Source: Candidatus Margulisiibacteriota bacterium (GTDB lineage: Bacteria > Margulisbacteria > WOR-1 > O2-12-FULL-45-9). From it: a stretch of DNA of 19,529 nucleotides. The notes under the pieces were generated by a model, which did no database searches, had not been told where the DNA came from, and was given only the letters and a program-made list of their open reading frames with translations. Positions 5,661 through 15,700 of the stretch are shown here, piece after piece (positions within the stretch are counted from its first letter, which is position 1; each line of letters begins with the position of its first letter). Location: the NCBI GenBank assembly GCA_030018645.1, contig JASEHX010000013.1, forward strand, positions 1 through 19,529. The letters are read 5' to 3'. The position numbers and the translations under genes were made by a program.

Positions 5661-7744
5661 TATTTTTCTGTCCCCTTGCTTTGTGAAATTATTTCTTCGG
5701 AAATATTTTTGGGTGTTTCATTGTATTCGCAAAATTCCATTGAATAGGTGCCGCGCCCCTGGGACAGCGAGCGCACCGCCGTAGCATAGCCAAACATAGT
5801 GGCCAGCGGGACTTTGGCTTTTATGGTTTGCACATTTTTGTGCGATTCCATGCCTTCAATCCGGCCGCGCCGGCTGTTCAGGTCGCCGATAACTTCTCCC
5901 ATGTATTGGTCGGGCACTACTACCTCCACTTTCATGACGGGTTCCAGCAGTACCGGCTTGCTGCGCATGACGGCCTCTTTGAAGGCCATTGAACCGGCAA
6001 TCTTAAAGGCGATTTCGGAAGAATCAACTTCATGAAAAGATCCGTCAAACAAGGTAACTTTTAAATCAATTACCGGGAAATTGGCCAAGACGCCGGTAGC
6101 GGTAGCTTCTTTTACGCCGTTTTCCACTGCCGGAATGTATTCACGCGGGATTGCCCCGCCGACAATGTCATTTTCAAACTCAAAGCCCTTACCGGCCGCC
6201 AGCGGCTCAACCTTTAACCAAACATGGCCGTATTGCCCGCGTCCGCCGGTTTGGCGGATAAATTTACCTTCGGCTTCGGCCATGCTGCGCACGGTTTCGC
6301 GATAGGCCACCTGCGGTTTGCCGACATTGGCTTCCACTTTGAATTCGCGCAAAAGACGGTCAACAATAATTTCCAGGTGCAGTTCTCCCATACCGGAAAT
6401 AATGGTTTGGCCGGTTTCGGGATCGCCTTTGATCTTAAAGGTGGGATCTTCTTCTGCCAATTTGGAAAGCGCAATGCCCAACTTCTCTTGGTCAGCCTTG
6501 GTCTTGGGTTCAATGGCCACGAAAATGACCGGTTCGGGAAATTGGATTGATTCTAAAATAATCGGCTTTGCCGCGTCGCACAATGTATCACCGGTAGTGG
6601 TTGATTTTAATCCAACTACCGCCGCAATGTCGCCGGCGTGGACTTCGCTGATCTCCTCGCGCTTGTTGGCATGCATCTGCAAAATGCGCCCAATCCGTTC
6701 TTTCCGGTCTTTGACCGAATTGACGGCGTAAGACCCGGCTGAAAGCACGCCGGAATAAGCCCGGATATAGGTCAGCCGGCCGACAAAAGGATCAGACATG
6801 ATTTTAAAGGCCAGCGCGGAAAACGGCTGATTATCATCCGCTGTGCGGTTGTCTTCTGCTCCGGTTTTTGGATTGATTCCTTTAACCGCGGGTTTGTCCA
6901 GGGGCGACGGCAAATAATCAATCACCGCATCCAGCAGCGCCTGCACGCCTTTATTCTTAAATGACGATCCGCAAGTGACCGGGATAATTTTGGCTTCAAT
7001 GGTTGCCTTCCTAAGCCCGGCCATAACTTCCTCTTTTGAGAGCGAATGGTTCGCTAGATATTTTTCTAATAAGGCATCGTCGGCTTCAGCCGCAACCTCA
7101 ACCAGTTTTTCGTGCCAAGTCTTGGCTTGTTCCATTAATTCAGCTGGAATAGGTTTCCTTTCAAATTTCATTCCTAATTCGTCAGTATAATAAATAGCAT
7201 CCATTTGGACCAAATCAACAACGCCGGCAAAATTTTCTTCCGTCCCGATTGGAATTTGCAAGGGGACTGGGTTTGCCAACAACCTTTCCTCAATATGAGA
7301 TACTACCCGGAAAAAGTCTGCCCCTACCCGATCCATTTTATTGACAAAGGCAATTCGCGGGACCCCATATTTTGTAGCTTGCCGCCAAACCGTCTCGGAC
7401 TGCGGCTGTACCCCGCCCACCGCGCAAAATATTACCACCACCCCATCCAACACCCGCAGTGAGCGTTCAACCTCTACCGTAAAATCCACGTGGCCGGGAG
7501 TATCGATAATATTGATGCGATGATCGCGCCAAAAAGTGGTGGTGGCCGCCGAAGTAATGGTAATGCCCCTTTCCTGCTCCTGAACCATCCAATCCATGGT
7601 GGCTGTTCCTTCGTGTACTTCTCCCAAGCGGTGCAATCGCCCGCTGTAAAACAGCACCCGTTCCGTAGTCGTGGTTTTGCCGGCGTCAATGTGCGCCGCA
7701 AAACCCATATTGCGATATTTATCCATCGTATATTCTCGGGCCAT
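5660..7744 (-). CDS. fusA: translation elongation factor G
   Basis: EF-G is the GTPase that drives translocation and, with RRF, ribosome recycling. The 694-aa product has the standard length and five domains. G-domain motifs are AHIDAGKTTTTE (residues 17-28, P loop), ERGITI (58-63, switch I), DTPGH (81-85), NKMD (135-138) and a later GSSFKNKG. The C-terminal domain IV has GGRGQYGHVWLKVEP, and domain V ends VRSLSQGRGTYSMEF, typical of canonical bacterial EF-G. The start matches the family (MAREYTMDKYRNMG). It lies 8 nt after rpsG with an AGGTGG Shine-Dalgarno about 11 nt away. No second EF-G or EF-Tu follows. Confidence 0.98.
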   Translation of the reverse strand: MAREYTMDKYRNMGFAAHIDAGKTTTTERVLFYSGRLHRLGEVHEGTATMDWMVQEQERGITITSAATTTFWRDHRINIIDTPGHVDFTVEVERSLRVLDGVVVIFCAVGGVQPQSETVWRQATKYGVPRIAFVNKMDRVGADFFRVVSHIEERLLANPVPLQIPIGTEENFAGVVDLVQMDAIYYTDELGMKFERKPIPAELMEQAKTWHEKLVEVAAEADDALLEKYLANHSLSKEEVMAGLRKATIEAKIIPVTCGSSFKNKGVQALLDAVIDYLPSPLDKPAVKGINPKTGAEDNRTADDNQPFSALAFKIMSDPFVGRLTYIRAYSGVLSAGSYAVNSVKDRKERIGRILQMHANKREEISEVHAGDIAAVVGLKSTTTGDTLCDAAKPIILESIQFPEPVIFVAIEPKTKADQEKLGIALSKLAEEDPTFKIKGDPETGQTIISGMGELHLEIIVDRLLREFKVEANVGKPQVAYRETVRSMAEAEGKFIRQTGGRGQYGHVWLKVEPLAAGKGFEFENDIVGGAIPREYIPAVENGVKEATATGVLANFPVIDLKVTLFDGSFHEVDSSEIAFKIAGSMAFKEAVMRSKPVLLEPVMKVEVVVPDQYMGEVIGDLNSRRGRIEGMESHKNVQTIKAKVPLATMFGYATAVRSLSQGRGTYSMEFCEYNETPKNISEEIISQSKGTEK

Positions 7745-7752
7745 TTTTTATA

Positions 7753-8223
7753 TTACCACCTAAAGTGCGCGAAGGCCTTGTTGGCTTCGGCTGTTTTATG
7801 TAAATCTTCTTTTTTCTTCATCGCCCCGCCTGTCCCGCCGCAGGCATCTATAATTTCCGCTGACAAATTTTCAATCATCGAATGCCCTTTGCGCTCTCTT
7901 GCCGCCTCGCGCAGCCATTGCATTCCGATAGCTTGGCCGCGCGCCCTGGTAACTTCCAACGGCACTTGATAGGTTGCGCCGCCTACCCTTCGCGCTTTCA
8001 CTTCTAATAGCGGGGTTACATTGTCCAACGCTTTCACAAAAACTTCTAACGGGTCCTTATTTAATTTTTGCCCGACAATTTCAAGGGCGGAATAAATTAT
8101 TTTTTCGGCTTTGCTCTTTTTGCCGTCATACATGATTTTGTTGACAAATTTATGCAAAGTAACACTGCCAAATATCGGGTCATCTTCTATTTTCCTTTTT
8201 GGGACATTCCCTCGTCTAGGCAC
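7753..8223 (-). CDS. rpsG: 30S ribosomal protein S7
   Basis: S7 nucleates assembly of the 16S 3' major domain and lies by the E site. The frame is open for 23 further codons upstream, but the real start is the GTG at 8223. It gives the canonical PRRGNVPKRKIEDDP N-terminus, a product of 156 aa (the usual length), and an ideal AAGGAGGA Shine-Dalgarno 7 nt away. Conserved segments include SVTLHKFVNKIMYDGKKSKA, VEVKARRVGGATYQVP-like (here LEVKARRVGGATYQVP) and the C-terminal EANKAFAHFRW. It overlaps the end of rpsL by 8 nt, consistent with coupling. In E. coli S7 autoregulates at the rpsL-rpsG spacer, which does not exist here. Confidence 0.97.
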   Translation of the reverse strand: MPRRGNVPKRKIEDDPIFGSVTLHKFVNKIMYDGKKSKAEKIIYSALEIVGQKLNKDPLEVFVKALDNVTPLLEVKARRVGGATYQVPLEVTRARGQAIGMQWLREAARERKGHSMIENLSAEIIDACGGTGGAMKKKEDLHKTAEANKAFAHFRW

Positions 8224-8611
8224 CGGCGGCTCCTCCTTTTCCTTTTCCAACTTTCGCACCGTACTTTGAACGGCCTTGCTGGCGGTTTTCAACCCCCAGG
8301 GTATCTAAGGTTCCTCTCACAATATGATAGCGGACACCCGGCAGATCTTTAACCCTTCCGCCGCGCACCAAAACTACCGAGTGTTCCTGCAAATTATGCC
8401 CGACCCCTGGTATGTAGGCAGAAACTTCGATCCCGGACGTAAGCCGCACCCTGGCAACTTTTCTTAAGGCCGAATTGGGTTTTTTCGGCGTAGTTGTATA
8501 AACCCGCAAACAAACGCCGCGGCGCAAGGGACAGCCTTTCAAGGCGGGAGCTTTACTCTTGCTCTTTTTCGTCACTCTGCCTTTTTTTATCAATTGATTA
8601 ATGGTCGGCAT
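8216..8611 (-). CDS. rpsL: 30S ribosomal protein S12
   Basis: S12 monitors codon-anticodon pairing in the decoding centre. The 131-aa product has the family start MPTINQLIKKGR and the loops TPKKPNSALRK and GGRVKDLPGVRYH. Lys43 and Lys88, whose substitution gives streptomycin resistance in other bacteria, are both present, as is Asp89, the methylthiolation site in E. coli. The C-terminus after about residue 115 is a Lys/Gly/Ala tail. It starts 5 nt after the rpoC stop, with an AGAGGAG Shine-Dalgarno inside rpoC, so the str block is joined directly to the rpoBC block. Confidence 0.98.
   Translation of the reverse strand: MPTINQLIKKGRVTKKSKSKAPALKGCPLRRGVCLRVYTTTPKKPNSALRKVARVRLTSGIEVSAYIPGVGHNLQEHSVVLVRGGRVKDLPGVRYHIVRGTLDTLGVENRQQGRSKYGAKVGKGKGGAAGA
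8231..8238 (-). promoter_or_regulatory. ribosome-binding site fixing the GTG start of rpsG
   Basis: AAGGAGGA on the coding strand, inside rpsL and 7 nt before the GTG at 8223. It supports a 156-aa S7 over the longer open frame. Confidence 0.85.
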
Positions 8612-8616
8612 TTTTT

Positions 8617-11600
8617 CTACTCCTCTTTGGCTTGCGCAGCCACTTCAAGCTGCCCCATAATCCCGCTGGTGGGAACAAGTTCGATATAGCGATAATCAGC
8701 AAATCCGGTTCCTGCCGGGATGAGCTTGCCGATAATGACATTTTCTTTTAATCCGTACATTTCGTCGGTTTTTCCGCTGACTGCCGCATCGGCTAAAATG
8801 CGGGCGGTTTCCTGGAAGGACGCCGCCGAGATAAAACTTTCGGTGGCTAGTGATGCCTTGGTAATTCCCAGCAATACCTCTGTGGCAGTGGCTTTTTCTC
8901 CTTTGCTTTTCTCGTTTTCTTTTTCTAAGGTTGATTTTTCAATCAGCTCACCCGGCAGCATAATGGTGTCTCCCGGCAACACAACCCTTACTTTTTTGGT
9001 CATTTGCCGCACAATGATCTCAATGTGCTTGTCCGAAATCGTCACGCCCTGGCCGCGGTAGATCTTTTGAATTTCGTCAACTAGGAATGCCTGCACTGCA
9101 TTGACTCCTAGTATGCGCATGACATCATGCGGGTTCACCGTGCCGTCGGTTAATTGCGTCCCCGTCATAACCTTATCGTTGGTCGCGGCCCGCAAGCGGA
9201 CATCGTAGGGCACCTGGTATTCTTTCTTTTCCTTGGCGCCGATAACCGTGACCAAGCGGACGCCTTCACTTTCTTTAATGGAAACAGTGCCGTCTATTTC
9301 GGAAAGGACGGCTGGGTCTTTGGGCCGGCGGCCTTCAAAAAGTTCTTCTACTTTGGGCAAACCTTGGATGATATCGCGCGTTTTGCTGGGATCGCGGCGG
9401 ATGGCTTCAACTCTGGCCAGCATGTCATAGCTTTCGACCGTTTCACCGTCTTCTGCATAAAGCAATGAACCAGCGATAATAGAATAAATTTCGCCCGGGG
9501 CAACTTCGATGGAGGTCTTTTTGGCATCAATGACCACGCCGGCTGTTTTACAGACCACGCCGGCGGCTATTTCGTCGCCGGGTTTTATCTTGTCGCCGGT
9601 TTTTACATAGTGCTGGGCATTACCGGTGATAGCGTAATCTTTGGTAACTTTGGGATTGTAAACAAAAATTTCCCCATCGCGTTTTGCTACCGGTTCTTTC
9701 CTTTTGCGGGAAACCTCAAGATCAAGATACATTAATTTGCCAGGGGAGCTGACTACAACATATTCGTAAGTTGGATCGTAGCCGGCAATTACTTCGCCGG
9801 CGGCAACTTTTTGCCCGTCCTTAATCTGTAATATGGATCCGACTGGAAGTGAATATTCTTCCTTGCGATCTTTAACTTTGACATACAAAATGCAGCTGCG
9901 GGTAATGACTTTTCGCTTTTCGCCGATTTCATCAACTAAATCTTTTATTTCGATGCCGTCGGGAAAAATAACCGTCCCGCCGTGTTTTGACTTGATGGAT
10001 ACTTTGGCGCCTTTATGCAAAGCGACGCCGCCGATATGGAAGGTGCGCATAGTCAACTGGGTGCCCGGCTCGCCGATGGACTGGGCAGCAATGATGCCGA
10101 CTGCTTCGCCAATGCTGATGGGCTTCAAAGTGGAAAGGTCCATGCCGTAGCATTTTTGGCACAGGCCGCGTTTTGCCTTGCAGGTCAAAACCGAGCGGAC
10201 CAGCACCCTTTCAACTCCAGCATCGTATATTGCGCGTGCCTTCACGTCATCAATAAACTCGCCGGCTTTGGCAATAGTATCGCCGGAAATAGGATCTACG
10301 ACGCTTTTCAGCGGGATGCGCCAAATCAAACGCTGCCAAAGCGGGATTACCTCATCATATCCTTCGCGGATATTGGCCAGTTCGATCCCCTCCCTGCTTT
10401 CGCAGTCTTCTTCCGAAATCAATACATCCTGGGCAACATCAACCAAGCGCCGGGTTAAATAACCGGAATCGGCAGTGCGCAAAGCAGTGTCAACCAAACC
10501 TTTGCGGGCGCCGTAGGACGAAATAAAATATTCTGTTACTGTTAACCCTTCCTTAAAGTTGGTCTTAATTGGAATATCAATAATGTTGCCGGAAGGATCG
10601 GCCATCAAGCCGCGGATGCCGGAAAGCTGGCGGACCTGCTGGACGTTGCCGCGCGCGCCGGAGAAAGCCATCATAAAGACCGAATTTAATTTGTCTAAGC
10701 CCTCCAGCATGGCATTGGTGACATCCTCGGTAACCGCACTCCAGATATCCAGCGAGCGGATAAATTTTTCTTTATGGGAAATACTGCCGGCGCGGTAAAG
10801 GCGCTCTAATTCGGCAACTTCATTGGTGGCTTTTTCCACAATTTTCTTTTTGGCCGGCGGGACAACCAAATCATTGATGGCAATGGAAACGCCGGCCAAC
10901 GTGGCATATTTGAAGCCTAACCTTTTAATTTCATCGGCGATTTCAGAAGAGGTTGCTCCGCCGAATTTCAAGTAACATTCGGTAATTAGTTTTTCCAAGC
11001 CCTTTTTATCGACAACCTGATTAATGTATTGATATTCTTCTTCTATTCCATGGCGCCGTAAAACACGATTAAGCGTATAGTTAAATTTGATACGCCCAAC
11101 TGTCGTGTCGATAATTGCGCCCTGCCGGCGCAGTTTAATTGGCGCGTGCAAATGCACCGCTTCCAAATCATTGGCCAGCATAGCTTCCCAGTCATTGGCA
11201 AAGATTTTGCCTTTGCCAAGCAGTTCTTTGTCATTTTCAACTGTCATATAATAGGTCCCTAAGACCATGTCTTGGGTGGGGGTGATCAGCGGGCGGCCTG
11301 AAGCGGGCGATAAAATATTGTTAGATGCCAGCATTAGAACCTTTGCTTCAACCTGGGCTTCAGACAATAGCGGTACATGCACCGCCATTTGATCACCGTC
11401 AAAGTCAGCATTGAAAGCCGGGCAAACTAACGGATGGATTTGAATTGCTTTTCCTTCTACTAACACTGGTTCAAAGGCTTGGATGCCAAGGCGATGCAAA
11501 GTTGGAGCGCGGTTGAGCAGGACCGGATGCCCTTTGATCACTTCTTCTAAAATATCCCAGACCATCACCTCGTGGCGATCGATCATCCGTTTGGCGGATT

Positions 11601-12771
11601 TGACGTTTTGGGCAAATTGGCGGTCAACTAACTTGCGGATGACAAAAGGCTTGAATAATTCCAGCGCCATTTCTTTGGGCAAGCCGCACTGGTGCAGTTT
11701 TAAGCTGGGGCCGACCACAATTACCGACCGGCCGGAATAATCGGCGCGCTTTCCTAAAAGATTTTGGCGAAATCGCCCTTGTTTGCCTTCAATGATATCG
11801 GTCAATGACTTTAACGGTCGGCCGGTAGTACCGGTAACGGCTTTCTTGCGCCGGCCGTTGTCAATCAGCACGTCAACCGATTCCTGCAGCATCCGTTTTT
11901 CATTGCGGATAATCATTTCCGGCGCGCCCATGTTGATCATCTTCTTCAGCCGGTTGTTGCGGTTTAATACCCGGCGATAGAGATCGTTGAGGTCGGAAGT
12001 AGCAAAGCGTCCGCCTTCCAGTTGAACCATGGGGCGCAAGTCGGGCGGAATGACCGGCAAAACGTCCATAATCAGCCATTCGGGGCGGTTGCCGGCCTTA
12101 TGGAAGGCCTCGGCAATGCGCAGACGTTTTACCAGTTTCAACCTTTTTTGGCCGGCCGCTCCTTTTAAGTCGCGGCGCAGTTTAGAGATCATTTGCGGCA
12201 AATCGATGCGCGCCAGTAATTCTCTGACCGGTCGAGCCCCGGTTGCCGCCTTAAAATCAGAACCGAATTTTTCGACGGCTTCCTGGTATTCTGATTCGCG
12301 CAGAACTTGGCCGACTTTTATTTTTTTTAGGTCGCCGGAAGCTTCGGTGACGATGTAAGCGTCATAATAGATCACTTCTTCCAGCGAGCGGGTAGTAAGG
12401 TCTAACAACAAGCTCATATAACCGGGGATCCCGCGCAGAAACCAGATGTGGGCAACCGGCTCTACCAGTTTGATATGCCCCATCCGCTCGCGGCGCACCC
12501 GGGAAGTAGTAACCTCTACCCCGCAGCGCTCGCAAACAATGCCGCGGTAGCGCACCCGGCGGTATTTGCCGCAGTGGCATTCCCAGTCCTTGACCGGCCC
12601 AAAAATCTTTTCACAGAAAAGCCCGCGGCGTTCCGGCTTAAATGTACGATAGTTGATGGTTTCGGGTTTCTCGACTTCGCCAAAGCTCCACTTCATTATT
12701 TGTTCCGGAGCCGCTAAACCAATCTTGATAAAACTAAATTCTTTTTCTTCTTTACTTGCAAATAGCGGCAA
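8617..12771 (-). CDS. rpoC: DNA-directed RNA polymerase subunit beta-prime
   Basis: Beta-prime carries the polymerase active site. The 1384-aa product is one unsplit chain. Zinc site 1 is C65-C67-C80-C83. The catalytic loop NADFDGDQ places the Mg-binding Asp triad at D456, D458 and D460. The bridge helix and trigger loop follow (GARGNVQQVRQLSGIRGLMA to TALRTADSGYLTRR, roughly 700-780) with no large insertion between them and zinc site 2. Zinc site 2 is C790, C864, C871, C874. The C-terminal omega-contact region (LKENVIIGKLIPAGTGFADY) is intact. The start is TTG with an AAGGAGGAG Shine-Dalgarno 6 nt upstream, 2 nt after the rpoB stop; the N-terminus MPLFASKEEKEFSFIKIGLA fits the family. Confidence 0.98.
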   Translation of the reverse strand: MPLFASKEEKEFSFIKIGLAAPEQIMKWSFGEVEKPETINYRTFKPERRGLFCEKIFGPVKDWECHCGKYRRVRYRGIVCERCGVEVTTSRVRRERMGHIKLVEPVAHIWFLRGIPGYMSLLLDLTTRSLEEVIYYDAYIVTEASGDLKKIKVGQVLRESEYQEAVEKFGSDFKAATGARPVRELLARIDLPQMISKLRRDLKGAAGQKRLKLVKRLRIAEAFHKAGNRPEWLIMDVLPVIPPDLRPMVQLEGGRFATSDLNDLYRRVLNRNNRLKKMINMGAPEMIIRNEKRMLQESVDVLIDNGRRKKAVTGTTGRPLKSLTDIIEGKQGRFRQNLLGKRADYSGRSVIVVGPSLKLHQCGLPKEMALELFKPFVIRKLVDRQFAQNVKSAKRMIDRHEVMVWDILEEVIKGHPVLLNRAPTLHRLGIQAFEPVLVEGKAIQIHPLVCPAFNADFDGDQMAVHVPLLSEAQVEAKVLMLASNNILSPASGRPLITPTQDMVLGTYYMTVENDKELLGKGKIFANDWEAMLANDLEAVHLHAPIKLRRQGAIIDTTVGRIKFNYTLNRVLRRHGIEEEYQYINQVVDKKGLEKLITECYLKFGGATSSEIADEIKRLGFKYATLAGVSIAINDLVVPPAKKKIVEKATNEVAELERLYRAGSISHKEKFIRSLDIWSAVTEDVTNAMLEGLDKLNSVFMMAFSGARGNVQQVRQLSGIRGLMADPSGNIIDIPIKTNFKEGLTVTEYFISSYGARKGLVDTALRTADSGYLTRRLVDVAQDVLISEEDCESREGIELANIREGYDEVIPLWQRLIWRIPLKSVVDPISGDTIAKAGEFIDDVKARAIYDAGVERVLVRSVLTCKAKRGLCQKCYGMDLSTLKPISIGEAVGIIAAQSIGEPGTQLTMRTFHIGGVALHKGAKVSIKSKHGGTVIFPDGIEIKDLVDEIGEKRKVITRSCILYVKVKDRKEEYSLPVGSILQIKDGQKVAAGEVIAGYDPTYEYVVVSSPGKLMYLDLEVSRKRKEPVAKRDGEIFVYNPKVTKDYAITGNAQHYVKTGDKIKPGDEIAAGVVCKTAGVVIDAKKTSIEVAPGEIYSIIAGSLLYAEDGETVESYDMLARVEAIRRDPSKTRDIIQGLPKVEELFEGRRPKDPAVLSEIDGTVSIKESEGVRLVTVIGAKEKKEYQVPYDVRLRAATNDKVMTGTQLTDGTVNPHDVMRILGVNAVQAFLVDEIQKIYRGQGVTISDKHIEIIVRQMTKKVRVVLPGDTIMLPGELIEKSTLEKENEKSKGEKATATEVLLGITKASLATESFISAASFQETARILADAAVSGKTDEMYGLKENVIIGKLIPAGTGFADYRYIELVPTSGIMGQLEVAAQAKEE

Positions 12772-12773
12772 AG

Positions 12774-15700
12774 TTAGCTCCTCCTTTTGCCTTTCGCGGC
12801 CGACGCATCAAATATGCCGGTGCGTTTCGCCGGGAGTTTGACCCCTTCTTCAATTGAAACCTCTTTTCCGTTCTTATCCATGGTCTTGAAGTCCAAGCAT
12901 AAACTGCGCAATTCTTTGATCAGCACTTTAAATGATTCGGGGGTGCCGGGTTTTTCCATGGATTTTCCTTTTAAGATTGCTTCGTAAACCCGCGACCGGC
13001 CGGTAACATCGTCCGATTTTACCGTCAACAATTCCTGCAGAGTGTAAGCGGCCCCATAGGCCTCCAGCGCCCAAACTTCCATTTCACCAAAACGCTGTCC
13101 GCCGAACTGGGCTTTACCGCCCAGCGGCTGTTGGGTAATTAAGGAATAGGGCCCGGTAGAGCGGGCATGCATTTTGTCATCAACTAAATGGATGAGCTTC
13201 ATCAGGTACATATAGCCGATAGCAATTTTGCGGCCGAAAGATTTTCCGGTCCGGCCGTCACGCAAGTCAACTTTGCCGGATTCGTCCAGCCAGGTTATGC
13301 CGCTTTCTTTAACCGCTTTTTTTAGTTCGCTTTCAACAATCATTACCGAAGCGTCTTCGGCAAAGGCCTCATCAAACGGCGGCAGCTCATAATACTTATC
13401 CAATATTTTCCCCGCGTGGCCAAGCAATAATTCATAGATTTGCCCAATGTTCATACGGGAAGGAACACCCAGAGGATTAAGAATTACATCTACCGGGGTC
13501 CCGTCCGGCAGAAACGGCATATCTTCCACCGGTAATATTTTAGCTACGACTCCTTTATTCCCGTGCCGGCCGGCTAATTTATCACCCACGCTGACCTTGC
13601 GCATTTGGGCAATGTAGACCCGGATAAGCTCGTGCACGCCCGGCGGCAGTTCATCGCCCTTTGTGCGGGAAAAATGCTTAACATCAATCACAATTCCGGT
13701 CTCCCCTGGGGGTACACGCAATGATGTATCGCGCATATCGCGTGCTTTATCACCGAAGATAGCTCTTAGCAGTTTTTCTTCGGCCGGAAGCTCGGTTTCG
13801 CCCTTGGGAGTTACCTTTCCAACCAGAATATCGCCGGGGGCAACTTCTGAACCAGGGACCACAATCCCATCTTCATCCAAATTAGCCAATGCATCTTCAT
13901 TGGCATTAGGGAGTTCGCGGGTAACTTCTTCCATCCCCAGCTTGGTCGCGCGGATTTCTACCTCATAGCGCTGGATATGGACTGTGGTCAATAAATCTTC
14001 TTTTACCAGGCGCTCGGATAAAATGATCGCGTCTTCATAGTTGTATCCTTCCCAGGGCATCATGGCCACCAATAAATTTTGGCCTAGGGCCAGTTCGCCG
14101 TTATTGGTGGCAGAACCGTCGGCAATGATCTCGTCTTTTTTGACTTGGTCGCCAATTTTGACGCGCGGGCGCTGGTGCACCAAGGTATCCTGGTTGCTGC
14201 GGCCAAAATTTATTAAATTGTAAACATCTTTTTTGTCGTTTGATCTTTGCACTACAATTTGGCGGGCATCAAGTTTAATAACCTTTCCCGGATTTTCGGC
14301 TTTTACCATGGTGCGGGAATCGGCGGCCACTTTTTTCTCAAAACCCGTCCCGACAATTGGCATAGCCGGGCGCAGGTGCGGCACTGACTGCCTTTGCATG
14401 TTAGCTCCCATCAGAGCGCGGTTGGCATCATCATGCTCTAAAAATGGGATCAGGGCAGTTGTTACACCAACTACTTGCTCAGCGGCAACTCCAACATAAT
14501 TAACCTCATTACTGGGAGCGAACACAAATTCCCTTTTATAGCGGACAGCTACCTGGTCTTCCACAATTTTGCCTTTGCCGTCCTGCCGCACATCATAGGA
14601 GGCAATCTTATACATATCTTCAACATCGGCCGATAAATATTCAATCTTCCGCGAAATAACACCCTTTTCTACTTTGTAGTAAGGCGTTTCGATGAAACCA
14701 AAATCATTAATCCGGGCATGGGTGGCTAAAGAAGCAATTAAGCCGGCATTGGGACCTTCCGGCGTTTCGATGGGGCAAACCCGGCCGTAATGGGAAGGAT
14801 GGATATCACGCACTTCAAACCCGGCCCGCTCGCGGCTTAACCCCCCCGGCCCTAGAGCCGATAACCGGCGCTTGTGAGTGATCTCTGCAATAGGGTTCGT
14901 CTGATCTAAGAATTGGGATAATTGGCTGGTGCCAAAAAATTCTTTTAAAGAGGCCTGCAGGGGACGGATGTTGATCAATTGGCTGGGCGTCACATTTTCA
15001 TCGCCCCTGATCATCATTTGTTCTTTTATTAACCTTTCAACTCTGGCAAGGCCGATCCTAATCTGGCGCTGCAAGAGTTCTCCCACTGCTCGGATGCGCC
15101 GGTTGCCCAAATGATCAATGTCATCGGAAATCCCGTCGCCCAAGTTAATTTTAATTAGATAGCAGACCATGCCTAAAATATCGGTTTTGGTCAAGCAAAG
15201 CTTATCAAGTGCTATATCAATACCCAATTTACGGTTGATCTTATAGCGCCCTACCCGGCCCAAATCATATCGCCGCGGATTAAAGAAAAGGTTGTTGAGA
15301 TAAACCTGTGCGCCTTCCTGGGTAATAGGATCTCCCGGCCGCAGCCGCTTGTATACTTCAATTAAAGCCTCATCTTTGGGGAGAATTGGGCATTCTTTCA
15401 AAGATTTGCGCCGGAATTCGCCCTCCGGCAGGGCTTCTAGTATTTCCTTTTCAGTGCAGGCAATGGCCGATAAGAGCATAGTGATGGGAATTTTACGGGT
15501 GCGGTTGATACGGGCAAAAATGGCGCCGGATGCATCGGTCTCGACTTCCAGCCACGATCCACGATCGGGGATAACCGTCGCATAATATATGTACTTGCCG
15601 GAGCGCTCCAGTTTCTTAGCTTCCCTAAAGTACACGCCCGGCGAGCGGACCAATTGGGCAACAATCACTCGCTCGGCGCCGTTAATAATGAAAGTGCCGC

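Noticed and set aside
7490..7969. Open frame of 159 codons on the plus strand
   Set aside because: Antisense to fusA and rpsG, with no motif and no start signals.
8224..8292. Upstream in-frame ATG that would lengthen S7 by 23 residues
   Set aside because: GTG at 8223 gives the canonical 156-aa protein with an ideal Shine-Dalgarno; the extra residues overlap rpsL and are not conserved.
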